This document shows, in pieces, positions 1-12,400 of a stretch of DNA of 64,000 nt (position 1 is the stretch's first letter; each line of letters opens with the position of its first letter). The stretch is from Oxytricha trifallax (Eukaryota > Ciliophora > Spirotrichea > Sporadotrichida > Oxytrichidae). The stretch is from NCBI GenBank assembly GCA_000711775.1, contig ARYC01001375.1:44092-108091 (forward strand), in the 5' to 3' direction. The notes beneath the pieces are model-generated. The model was not told the DNA's origin. It searched no databases and was given only the letters and a program-made list of their open reading frames with translations. The position numbers and the translations under genes were made by a program.

Positions 1-336
1 ACCTGCGATGAAACATGACAGCTCGCTAGTCTAATGGAAAGTGTGCCCAATACTTCAAAGTCTTAGAGTCGCAGAGGTAGTCAATATGGTGCTGTAAGAA
101 CTTTTATTTTCTTGCAGGATGATTTCAAGTGCCTGAATTATAATGCTAAACAGCCAACAAGCAATGATACCTAACTGTTGAGGCACTCTTGCGAAGGAGC
201 TTTGCTATAGCAGCATAATTCATTACAGGTTTGACTTAGTATATATTAATACTTGTACCATACCTAAGCTTAAACAGTAAATCTAAATATTACTCATCAT
301 AAATAGACACTAATTTCGCTAATTTCTATTTCTCAT
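1..336 (-). pseudogene. TBE transposase, N-terminal fragment
   Basis: The start codon is at 334-336 (minus strand). The reading matches the N-terminus of the TBE transposases at 8983 and 59108, but one base is missing about 30 bases into the gene, so the frame is broken before the conserved SIYDE region. The rest lies outside the window, so the catalytic residues cannot be judged. UAA and UAG codons are read as Gln, as in the other copies. Confidence 0.75.
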
Positions 337-437
337 TTTGCAAATTGCCTAATTTCTCTCCTAACCCCAATAAGACCCCAACTATACCCTACAAATCAAA
401 GCACTTATAAACCTCACTAAGGGGTTTTGGGGTTTTG
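1..437 (-). mobile_element. TBE transposon, transposase-side terminus (partial, runs off the window)
   Basis: The right edge at 421-437 is the inverted telomere-like TBE end (GGGGTTTTGGGGTTTTG), followed by AAT at 438-440, a typical ANT target duplication. Inward from it the sequence is the reverse complement of the transposase end of the full copy at 8881. Only the first part of the element lies in the window. It was inserted into another TBE, whose kinase gene resumes at 441. Confidence 0.9.
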
Positions 438-1222
438 AATACATGATACTGAGAGAGGCTTTGAAAAAAATAGTTTAAGAACATACTTAGACTTGATGGA
501 GTTATTCTTGGGCATGGCTTTGTTGCATTAAGATTGAAAAAGTTTGAAATAACTTTTAGAGAGAATCTCTAACAAAATATATACCCAGATGATTTAAATG
601 AGATACTGTCAAAAATGATTAAGGGTGTATAAGAGCTCCATTTACTTGGGAATGTGCATAGAGATTTGAAACCTAAAAATGTTATGTTAAATCTCGGTCC
701 ATTAGAAATAGTAGTCATTGATTTCAAAAGAGCGATAAGATAAGAAATAGTGACGTTGGCTAGGCACTTGGAACACCACGATACTTTATAATAAGGGAGA
801 AGTGGACTAATGGGTCTGTTTAGTGAGATTTTTTGTTAGTTGCCACCATAATCTTTGAGTGCGTTATGGAAAGTATGTCTTACTTTGGAAAAAGCACGAG
901 AAATAATCAATAAGTTTAGCTTTTAAAAATATATAACAGGAAGATGTCTGCAATGGATTAAGAAGCTTGTAGAGATGTTAATCGTTAGAGCTCCAGCTTA
1001 TCCAAGATAATCATTAGAAGACATACATGAACCACTCCAGAGAGCTAGATTCAAGAGGTACCACAAAGATAAGCAGATAAAATTTGTTTGAATTAAGCAC
1101 ACTATTAATCATTAAATATTCATTAAATTCACAAAAAACTTGCATTTTCTCAAATAACCCCAATAAGACCCCAACTAAACCCTACAAATCAAAGCACTTA
1201 TAAACCTCATTAAGGGGTTTTG
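438..1222 (+). mobile_element. Older TBE, right-hand fragment (kinase 3' part and right end)
   Basis: This stretch matches the TBE at 8881-12993 from about 12195 to its right end. It begins exactly at the AAT target site of the TBE ending at 437, so the left TBE landed inside the kinase gene of this one. Its right end carries only one GGGGTTTTG unit (1214-1222) where intact copies have two, so the terminus has lost 8 bp. Confidence 0.8.
441..1091 (+). pseudogene. TBE zinc-finger/kinase gene, C-terminal half, interrupted and decayed
   Basis: The sequence aligns with the kinase part of the intact-looking TBE gene at 11405-12854, including the HRDLKP region and the same end, TTTGTT followed by TGA at 1089-1091. 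The 5' half is separated by the TBE inserted at AAT 438-440. Differences include a Lys in place of Asn in the DFN motif and small indels around the GTPGY region. It cannot make a working protein. Confidence 0.75.
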
Positions 1223-2769
1223 ATTGTAATAAGCTAGTTTAAATTAATTATAAATGCATGAAAAAGGTAAAAGTATTTATATAAATTATTAATATAATTC
1301 TATCTTAATATATTTTAAACTTATTTTTGTAGAATAATTGATAAATAACCTAATTTTGACTAGAAATTTTTGAAATAATTATTCTATTAATTTTATAATT
1401 TTAATAATAACTTTTCCTCTAAATTATTTGATTGAATCTTCCTATCTTGCTGATGCTATTATTTAAACGATAAATACTTAGAGTAATCATTTGTGTCTCT
1501 AGATTATTCAAGCAATCTTTCAGCTTATCTAGTTGAGTTTGCGTTGTTATTTTATCTGAGCAACGCTCTTCCTTTCTTTGTTTTTAAGGTAATTAATTGA
1601 TTATTTTTTATTTTATATTATAAATGAAGTTTAATAAAGATTATATGAGGAATTTCATTTATTTATATTCATGTTAAAAACTTAAATCATGTATTGATTA
1701 TCGATATCTAGAATTCCATCACCTTTCCAAAAAAAAATAAGTAAATGTTATTAGTAAATAGCACTTACATGTTCTCTTTATGAAGTATCTCAACTTTTAA
1801 TACTTTACTAAGATAATAGAAAATATTAATTTACAATCCAAGATTTGTTCTTATTTAATTTGAATAAATATTCTCTTTATGTATTAGACATATTTTCAGT
1901 ATTCACAAAGCTTTTATTTACTTCTTATAAGTTCTCTTCATCATCAGATGCCCATTAATTTGAATTTTATAAGTCTTATAGAATCTAAGAATTCAGCAAA
2001 TCTTCTTAATTTATTCAATTGGTGGGATAATATAATTCAAAATTATAAAATAAATTCTATAAATATTGAATTATTTCACCACAAAATCTTAATTTTAATC
2101 TTTAACAATACACATGTAATTTTATTTGCTTTACAATTGACGCTTCTATCTTGTCTCTTGCTTTATTTAGTGAATTATGCTTTCACCTTTTTTAAAATTC
2201 TTAGCGCAGCAGTTACAAACTCTATATATTTAAATTAATAAATTAGAATATTAAATATGATTAGGCTTAAGAATTAATCAATAAAGTTAAACAATGAGAT
2301 ATTTAGCCATGATATTTAAATATATCTGTTTTGAATTAGGATTGTAATATATTTTTTCTTTTAAGTAACAAAATAATAAACTAATTATATATAAAACTTA
2401 CATGCTAAATGGCAATATAGAGATTATGCCTCATGATCCCTTTTTTATATTAACTTAATCTAAATTTAAATTGTAAGAAAAATATTATTTATTAAATTGG
2501 GTTTAAGTTTTGAATCATATATTAAGTGCTTAATAGAAGTTAAAATTTCTCAATACTATAAAAATAAAATCCATTTGCTTTAAAAAAGTGAATTTTAAAT
2601 ATCTTTTTTTTATTACGATGGAGTTAAAAATATAACATTATTGAAATTTATTGAAAAATGAAATCTAAGTCTATTAAATGTTTATTATCTTATTTTTTTT
2701 TCATGAAATAATTATCTAATGAATATTATGATGATTAATTATGAATTCTCCATTGTTATAGTCTTCTTG
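1223..2769. other. AT-rich region without a recognisable gene
   Basis: The sequence is strongly AT-rich. The open frame at 1948-2238 has a hydrophobic, Asn/Leu/Ile-rich composition expected of random AT-rich DNA, and no motif was seen in it. I find no coding, RNA or repeat feature here. Confidence 0.5.
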
Positions 2770-3424
2770 CATTATTAAATTAGAAAGTTAATTGCTTGGT
2801 GAAGTACCAATATCACTTAGGACTTTCTAATAGAGCTTTCTATTATACTAAGGTCAACTGAGGGCAAGTAGGGGTTTGCTGGTCGTAACGCATAAGGGCC
2901 AGTCGGCGGGGCTTAATCTGCCAGATATTCACTCCTCGAATGGGCATGGTCCTAGGATTTCCCTGCATTAGATGAGTCACTTGGCTTGAGTTCAGCTTCC
3001 TAGATATTAAGGATGAGGATGAAGGTACACTCTGCCTTCAAAAGTGAGAAGAAGAAGAAAACCATTGAAGCTAACAATAAGGAATTTTCTCCCACACCGA
3101 GTTAGGAAACTGAAGCTATCCACAGCGAAAGGATAGGGATTATGTTTCCCAGCAGCGGTGGGACCGCTAAGCATTTTTCTCCACTACATGTCGTCTAGTC
3201 GAATCCTGCGAGCTCTGTTTCCAGATTTTACTGGCCAACATCTTGATTCAGAAGGAAACTAGATGATAGCGGAAGTGGTTTTTTTCGAAGTTTTCTACTT
3301 CATGACTTCCATGTCACGGAATTGCCGCGTAAACTCACTCAGATACTTCTACGACACGACTAAGATTGATGGTTTGATTTTAGTATTAAACAGTGATATG
3401 TTAAATTTATTTGATTTTAATCAT
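2770..3424 (+). repeat. GC-rich dispersed repeat, copy 1 (SINE-like)
   Basis: About 655 bp that recurs at 16491-17100 and 17220-17880 and is much richer in G+C than the surroundings. Shared landmarks in order are: GGACTTTCTAATAGAGC, a region around GCCAGTCGGCGGGG, AGCAGCGGTGGGACC, and an end TATTTGATTTTAA. No long open frame is conserved among copies, so it is probably non-coding. This copy lacks the (ATC)n tail seen in the other two. Confidence 0.8.
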
Positions 3425-3497
3425 AAAACACATAGTCTTCTTGCAAATTCTGAAGGCACTTTTCAAATTCATCTCTGTGACTTTAATGCTCCTTTTT

Positions 3498-6400
3498 CAT
3501 ATTATAATCTTCTATTTCAGACTTTAACTTTCTTTTATTATAACACAAGCAAAGCCATTAAAATAATTTATAAAAAAATTATCCTACTAAAGGACTTCTT
3601 AATTGATAAATATTTTTTAATTCACTGAAATAATGCAATAGAATATATAATTAGAAGTGTTACCTTACTTTAATATTAAAATTGCCATAGGTAAACCACA
3701 GGAAGATTTTATCTGAATTTAGCTTTCACTTCTTCATACATCTTCAAACACCAATATATGAAGAATATAACATTTGACACAATAATAATGACGAAAAACC
3801 CAGTTTTAATGTCTTCTGTTAATGAAATTGAGCCACTCGCATAATCTGGGTTTTAATCTATCCACTACCGAGGTTTATCAATAATGAAAAATAGACCGCA
3901 ATAAATAGTAATCATAGAGGTTATTAATGATAGAGTCTCCAAATCATTGAGAGATATCGTACTAAATGGATGCTTTTTAGTAGTTATTATCAGGAAGCTA
4001 TACCCAAAAATTAACATATTAAAGTAATACTTACACAATAACTTAATTTAAATATTAATCAGTTTTCTCTAATAAAGTATTTTTATAAATTTATCTTTAA
4101 TAAGTACAAGAAATACGAGAAGTCCTTGTGCTATTATTCCAAAAGAGCTTACAAATATTGATATAAAAATTATCAAAATTTTTCTATACATAATAACAAT
4201 TTCCCAGAAATAGAAATCATTCTTATACCCTCTATATATGAATCCGTACCTAAATTCATATTTTTTTATAATATAATTCGTTTCAACTAATACTTAATCG
4301 CTATGTAATTAATAAATTTATTAAAAATACCTCTCTCTAATTCTCAAATGATCTAAATTTTTCTTGATTCTTATAAGTAATACTAATGCAAAAAATGGAA
4401 TGCCAAGTCCCCAAACTATTATACTTGGAATTGCCAGGTAATAACTGAATATCTTGTGCTAGTAATCCCAGCAAACAACTTCCAGGTCAGTAAGGATTCT
4501 CTATTCATCATCAATATCTTTGCATTTAAAGTTTAGAAACATGTACTGGACTATACTGGGGTGGATCAAGAATAATACAATAACTATTTAAATCTAAAAA
4601 TTGTAAATTAACTGTATATGATTAAGTTAAGGATTATTAAGAGACATGATAAAGCATGCGAAATTTTTATGAAAAGCCATATTTAATTTGAAGGGATTTA
4701 ATTGTTGATATTGTTTTTCCATTTACATATTTATCTGACTTGATGAATTTGGAGAATTGCCAAAACGATATAATTATAAGCAGCACTATTATTGGCAGAA
4801 CTGAAATGATAATTAACTTTTGAAAGAATATTCTAATAGAAGTCTGATCTTAATTCTAATCTCCCTCCCTTAAGACTCTATGATCCAAGAAGCAATCAAA
4901 GCTAAAGAGTTAAGTTGAGAGTGTTGAAATTTCATTGCTGCTTTTAAAAAAGCTTAAAATTCGATCTGACCAATTGAAATCAAGCATGGATGTTGTCATA
5001 ACCAATTAGAAATGATTGAATAGAATTCTTAGGAAAATGTTTGTTACATTGTTCTTTTCCTTAGCTCCATTCAATGTGGATCTTACAAGTACAACAATTA
5101 TGGCAATTACCCCAAGAAGTATGAAAGAAAGTCTGATAACATTAAGTGCCTGATTTGGGCACTTTGAGCAGTGGTATTCATTTGATCTGGAAAAGCCAGT
5201 TTAGCAGTCTGCACATAAAATACCTTGATAACCTTCTACACAAGATCCTATTTGATTATTCTCAAAAATTTTTTAAATAATTGTAAATTGAAACAAATTC
5301 TCAGGAGGAATCATACCTAAGCATGCTTCCTTATTCAAACAAGCAATAAACACATCAGTCTAGTTGCTTTTCCTCCAGTAACCTTGTCTTGGACCTATGT
5401 TTGAACCTCCAAAGCAGAACGCTTTTTCTTAAGGGCATGCTTAGCATGTCCCTGGATTTGTTAGTTTTAAGAGTGAATAACTATTTTCACAAATTTAGCA
5501 CTTTCCATTTGAAGTGAATTCTTCTCCAAGTTCACATTCTCTCAAATCTATTAAAATACTGAAGTCTGAAGATTATTCTTGATCATTTATATTTGATTTC
5601 GTACTATCAATGCCATTAAAACCTCATTTTTCTTAATAAAACATTATTGATTAATAATTTAATGTAAAAAAGCTTATTCACTATATTTATAGGTTAGACA
5701 AATCTATTACATAATTACTTTATCAAATAATTTTATCATTTAAATAATTTCAGATTACAAATTCGTTTCAATTATCAAACTATAGTTATTTCCTGGGGAA
5801 GCTGTGAATGAAACACCATGCACAAGTATAACACCTCCGAATGATATGAATTAGTTATTACCTTCTATAATTGGAGCATAAATGTTTGCTATTATGTTAA
5901 TCAATTTTATCTATTCATATTTAGTTTTTAAATAAATATAAAATTATTCTAAATATTAATTTGCTAAAGGTTCTTGATTATAACTTGAATTAACAAATAC
6001 TCTTAAAACGCTGTAGAAATCAGTGCCCACTATTTGATGATATCTATCCATATGAGCTAGGAAGATATCTGGTAAAATTCCCCCACTCCTCTAGTTAGTG
6101 ATTATAGAATAATTTTATGCAACTTATGCTTCTTAAAGCAACCTGGAATTTTCACTCTAATTGATCATTTAAAGGTAATAATCTTCATCTATTTCGTTGT
6201 TCTTGAAGAGCATAAAATAGTACTCTTATAATGATATAAGACCAAGTTTCTCGGAAAAACTGGCAATGTTATCGCCATATAAAGAGGCTGAGTTGTTTTT
6301 AAAAGTAACAAGTTCTGGATTAAATTCTGGTTCCAGTACATCCCAATAAATTGCTCCACCCTATAAGCTTGCTGTATTATTTTCAAAAACATTATCAGAA

Positions 6401-9400
6401 GTGATTGTTAATCTACAATTTTATTTGTTTTAGTTGCATGTAAAGTACAAGGCTCCTCCACTGCCATCTAATGACCTAATTTTATTCTATAAAGCTGTTG
6501 AAATGGCTGCATTATTCAAGAAAGTACAATTTGATATTTCTAGTTATTCAGGGTTGTTAAGATATAGTGCTCCTCCTATAATTGCTGAACAATTGTCAAA
6601 GAGGGAATTTAAAATTTAATATTTAATCTGATTTATAATAAGCTGCTTATTAGATTGAGATTCTTCTATGTAAATAGCTCCACCAGATTAACTAAGGAGA
6701 TTTTTAAAGCTACTATTTTTAATTGAGATAGATTAACAGTTTATGCATTAGAATCCAAAATATCCAAAATAATATTTTGAATAATTAATTTGTTTTTTTA
6801 ATAATAAATTAATTTATTATTGGAGAAAAATCTAAAATATTATAAATATTAAGGAATGGAAAATAATACTAAATTCTAGTTTTTATTATAACGCGCTTCC
6901 TTTCTCAGACAAAGAATTATTATTGATATTTTAAATACTTAACTGACTATTGCTTAAAATGATTTAAATTAATTATTATTGAATAACCTATAATAAATTT
7001 TAACATATTTGTAAATGATAATAATGTTTACTTGTGCCTACTCAATATAGATAGAAGTTTTAGCATTAATATTTTCAATATCAACCTAACTTAATGAGAA
7101 TAAATTCTTAGTATTCCAATTATATATATAATAATTATTTATCTCATTAAAAATACTATTCTAATTATTTATAAGGGATTAATAAATTTTATTGTTAAAT
7201 AATTTTTTAATAGTATATTTGTTCAAACTTTCTATCATATAATAATTTTACCATAAATTATTAATTGAAAAATCTTTAGTAAACAATATTAGTAATGTAA
7301 ATATCATCACCTATTTCAAAAGCAATATTATTCTTGATTATTGAATTGTTAGAGATTGACATTTATAGAAATCCAGCAGCATAAAATGCACCACCTTTTA
7401 ACTACGCATAATTATCTGTAAAAGTGCTATTCTAAATGTCAATAATCATTAAAAATACAATTAATACTAACTACTTTTAGATATAAAGTATTAAAAATAG
7501 TAATTTAGGTTAAATTTTAGATATAATAAATGTGTGAATGCTATCACCTTAGATATATAGAGCACCTCCATTCTAAGAACTTCCATTTATAAATTGGGTG
7601 TTAGCTATTATCAAATTAACCTCAAATATCAAAGACAAAAAGGCTCCTTAAGAGTAATCAGGGTCTTAACTTCCAAGATATTGTTAGAAAATATTTATAA
7701 ACAAAATATTAAACATTCAAGAATGTTATTTATAAATCTACCAAATGAAAATTATCTAGTTTTAAAAATAGCACATTAAAAATGATTATTTTAATTATTT
7801 GAACATTTAGAATTGCAAGGATAATTCTAGAATTCTTAAATTGTAAATCTATTATTATTCATATATTAAGAAAGAAACTTAATTTAATATCAATTGATTA
7901 ATTTATTTATTTAAAATGTAGCATTTGATAATTTTTTAATTAAAAAATATAAGCAAGCAGTTTAAATAGAATATGAATTTATTTTCCTAAAACATTATTC
8001 TCTTACAATATTGACTGTCATAAAACATTTATGAATCTTATAAATAATGCATGTTATAAAAAATGAAAATTAATATTTAATTTAGATTTTATGAAAAATT
8101 GTATCTAAAATAAAAAGTCTATATAGTTATGTAGATATTTTTATAAAAGTTATAATTATAAATTATCTAAAGAAATTATAGGTTAATTTATGAGTCTTCA
8201 ATCTTCAAATTTGAAAATCCAACAAATATGTTTTTAGATCTTGAACTTGCATAATTATTCTTAAACGTAGAATTTTAAATTAGCACGCTAGATTACATAA
8301 TTGATATGGTATTTTTCTTGGCTTAGTTATCAAAAAATTTACAATTACTAAGTACAACATCGCTCTCTGAATTACTTCCTAAGATATCTAAAACTGAGGC
8401 TTCATCAGCAATATTTTACGCAAAAGTGCAATTATCGGCTTTGAAGTAGGAGTATGTTGATAAATGCAATACTCCTCCATATTGAGTGGCTAGATTATTA
8501 ACAAAACTTGAATTTTTAATGTTTAAAATTGAATTTTAAGAGAGATATAACACTCCTCCTATTTAGCCTTGATTTATTGTGAAATTGTTTTAATATTTTC
8601 ATTAAATAACTATAAATAAAAGTAATACCAATTATAAATTAATTTCTTGATTATTTGAGAAGAAAGAATTTGTGATATTTAAATTACTTTGAGAACTCAA
8701 GATTACTCCACCTAGATTTCCATAAATATTTGAAAACTATGATCCATAATCAATGAAAGTTGTTTTATCTAAAGTTAGTAATCCAGCTTAGGAAGAGTAT
8801 CCACATTACTAAAATTAATTTTATTGGGGAAATTAATTTAATGTAGAAAAATAAAAGTTAAATGGATATAAAAATGTAATCAAAACCCCAAAACCCCTTA
8901 GTGAGGTTTATAAGTGCTTTGATTTGTAGGGTATAGTTGGGGTCTTATTGGGGTTAGTAGAGAAATTAGGCCAATTTACAAAATGAGAAATAGAAATTAG
9001 CGAAATTTAGGCTCGATTTATGATGAGAAATATTTAGATTTACTGCTTCAGCTTAGGTATGGTACGAGTATTAATATAGATTAAGTCAACCAGTATTGAA
9101 TTATGCAGCTATTGCAAAGCTCTTACACAAGAGTGCCTCTACTGTTAGATATCACTGCATAGCTGTTTAGCATTTTAATTCTGGTACTTGAAAGCATCCT
9201 GCTAGAAAATAAAAGTTCTCACAGCATCATATTGAATACCTCTGTGACTCTAAGACTTTAAAGTATTGGGCACACTTTCCTCTAGACTAGCAAGCTGTAA
9301 TGTTTCATCGCAAATTTCCTGATATGCGCATCTCTCCATAGACTATAGCCAACATTTATAGAAGAAATGGTATTACTTTCAAGACTGTCAACAGAGTGAA

Positions 9401-12400
9401 GAGAGTGATTGATTTTACAGTGCCATTTTATAGTAATAATTAAAATATATACATGATTAAATGCAGAGAGCTATTGATAATAACATCAAGTTCATACATG
9501 CAGATGAAGCTGTGTTTACTTTCAACACTTTTATCAATAAGTCAAGGTATAAGAAGTATGATAATATAGAAGTCTATGACTAAAAAGTGAAGGTAGTCAC
9601 CCATGCAATTTTAGCTAGTATAAGTGAAGATTCAGGCCGAGAGAGTTATGTGATTCACCCTCGCCTATTAAGCGAGAGTAGTATATAGAGTTCCTACACA
9701 AGCTCAGAGAGAAGTATAGCAACAAAGAGATCATCCTGTTTGTTGACAACCTTTCAGTTCATCAGACTAAGGAGTCTAAGAAAGCTTATGAAGACCTAAA
9801 CATAACTCCAGTTTATAACGTTCCTTATAGTCCTTAATTTAATGGAATAGAATTCTACTGGAGTTAAATCAAGACTCAATACAAGAAGCTGCTGCTGTAT
9901 CATCTTATGCATGACTTGCCTATCGATACAGTAGACTTGATTCAAAGCAGCTGTAGAGAGTAAGCGTAGATAAGACAACAGTTTGTGCGAGAGAAGGAAG
10001 AATGAATGTTTATAAATAAGTTTTAGATTTAAACGAATGAATATATTCACATATTAAATTGGCCCATAAAGGGGTTTGGCTTCTCTTTCTTCTCCTCTTC
10101 TTAAGGCTTGCTTGGACCCATATTTCTTCTCTTTGTGCCAGCTCCTGCATCTATGTTCATTTCTTCTAGCTTTTAGACATCTTTATAAAGTCTTTTGCTC
10201 ACTTCATAAATAGTCTATGACTTTCTCTCTCTGTGAACCTTCGCATGCTCTTTCATTAGGAATATACCAGTTCCAGGTTTCCCTACAAAGTTATGAATCA
10301 AAGATTACGAGAGAGGAATGGGTGCTTCTTAAGCTCAGCGAGCCAGGTCTCGCTTATTAGTATGCCTTGCTTCTTTTAATCTTCAGGAGAAATAGAGTAG
10401 CGTTTTTTGTGAGCTTCTTCAATGATCTCTCTGAGATAACTCTCTCTTAAAGTGCCAAGAACTCCAAAGAAGAAGCTCCTTTCTGGAAGCTTGTTAGAGA
10501 GTTGTTTCTTGGTAGGAAGAAAAACTACCAACTCTTCATCTTTCATCGCATCCTCGTAGAGATTAGTGACTGAAATCTCTGGGTAGTTTGGTATATCTAT
10601 CAACTTTATTTCACTGTTTTTGAAGGCTTTCTTCTAATCGCAGAGTATAACTTTTAAGAATGAAATTTTGGTACCTTCCATCGTTGGAAGGAATAAACCC
10701 ACTATAGCATATGATTAAGTATATGTCACATGCTTACCATGCTAAGTGAGGTATCGATAGAGATCTTCCTTGCTTCTAAATCTTGAGAACATTTCTTAAG
10801 CTTCAACCCTCTTCATTGCAGTACCTATAGATTCCATCCTTCTTCCTTCTCTTGTTATTGAATTTCAAATTTTAATATATAGAGTTCTGGATCCAAATGT
10901 TAAAAATCTTAGTATTAAATATGGGCATCTTATACGAGGTCAACCTGGTAAGGATACGTGGAGAAAGCTGGCAGAAGCTGTAACAAACTTCAGAGATGGA
11001 GCTCCATTTTTATCAATTTAGTTCCATTAAATTAGGACTAAATTTGTTTAAATTTGATTAGTACCGGTACTAAATTCGATTAAATTTAATTGGTACCAAT
11101 TTAATAGTACCAAAACTTAATTAGTACCTAGTTTTTAACTAATGAGGTTTTAATGGAAAAGTTCCAAAATGGTTCAAAACCTAATTGGTACCAGTACCAA
11201 CCTGAATTTATTCTCAGTTGGTACCAAAATTAAAAATATTTAGCATAAAATTAGAAAAATTATAGTTATAAACTAAGTATAAATATGATGTCTAACACCT
11301 AAGAATCAACCATGGTTGTTGCAGTGCCAGCTCCTATACCAAAGTTAGTATAGCCAGTGAGGTTTTTACTTATTAATAATAGAAATTTAAATTTGAATTT
11401 AATCATGGCGGCTAACTTAAATCGTAAGGCAGTTTCTCTTGGAACAGGTTAATCATTGCTCAACTTTAGCTCCTCCAAGTAACCAGAAGTAATTTATATT
11501 GAAAAGGAGGTAGAGCTAAGAGCTCTAGAGTTTGAAGCTGAGGTCTTTAAAATTTAAGTTTTAAAACAAGAAGTAGAGTGCTGAGATGGGAGTTTAAACA
11601 TAAGTTGAATTGGTTGAGGAAGATAAGGAACAGCAACCAATAGAAAAAATAAAAAAATTTTAATGTGAAGACTGCTAAAATTTCTTCTCAACTGAGTCTA
11701 GCTTGAAGAGACACATCAATGAGGTACACTCTGGTAGAGCTAAGATCTACTTCAAGCATGATAAAGTAAATGGTAGATATTAATGCACTACCTGCATGAA
11801 GTCTTATACTCACTCAGCTAAAGTAAAGAGACATATGCAAAGGCATCATCTAAGCGAATTCCTGATTAAAGATGAGGAAATTTAAAAGCTTTTACCTGCT
11901 AAAAGAAAAAATAACTCTCTTGATTCACAAATAGAGCAGTAGGAGAGACTTAAGAGATAGAAGCGGTTTGAGTCAATGAACCAACCAGCAAATGGTATAT
12001 ATATTGCATGCTTATAAGAGAGAGCAATGTATATACCTGCATTAAATGCAGTCGACATAAGCAGCTGTATTGAAAACTACTTGAATATTGACGTACCTAA
12101 CAAGGTAAAACTTATAGTTGTTGATGAATTCGCATACAAGATATATCCATTCAAGTATCTCATTAAGAACGAGCAATATTAAAATGAGTTTGCAAATGAA
12201 TACATAGTACTGAGAGAGGCTTAGAAAAGATAATGCAAGAACTTAGCTAAGCTCGACGGAGTTATACTTGGTCATGGTTTTATTGCTTTGAGACTAAAGA
12301 AGTTTGAAATGACTCTAAGAGAGTATCTCTACCATAATAGATATCCTGATGATTTGAATGAGATACTCACAGATATGACTAAGGGTGTGAAAGAGCTCCA

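Noticed and set aside
421-437. Telomeric repeat suggesting a chromosome end
   Set aside because: C4A4 units occur at transposon ends flanked by ANT duplications and are followed by more DNA, so they are TBE termini and not telomeres.
1948-2238. Plus-strand open frame of 96 codons
   Set aside because: The composition is that of random AT-rich DNA (Asn, Leu, Ile), with no motif, homologous copy or pointer structure around it.
3263-3628. Plus-strand open frame of 121 codons
   Set aside because: It starts in the GC-rich repeat and runs into the 3' end of the minus-strand giant gene; the corresponding frames in the other repeat copies differ.
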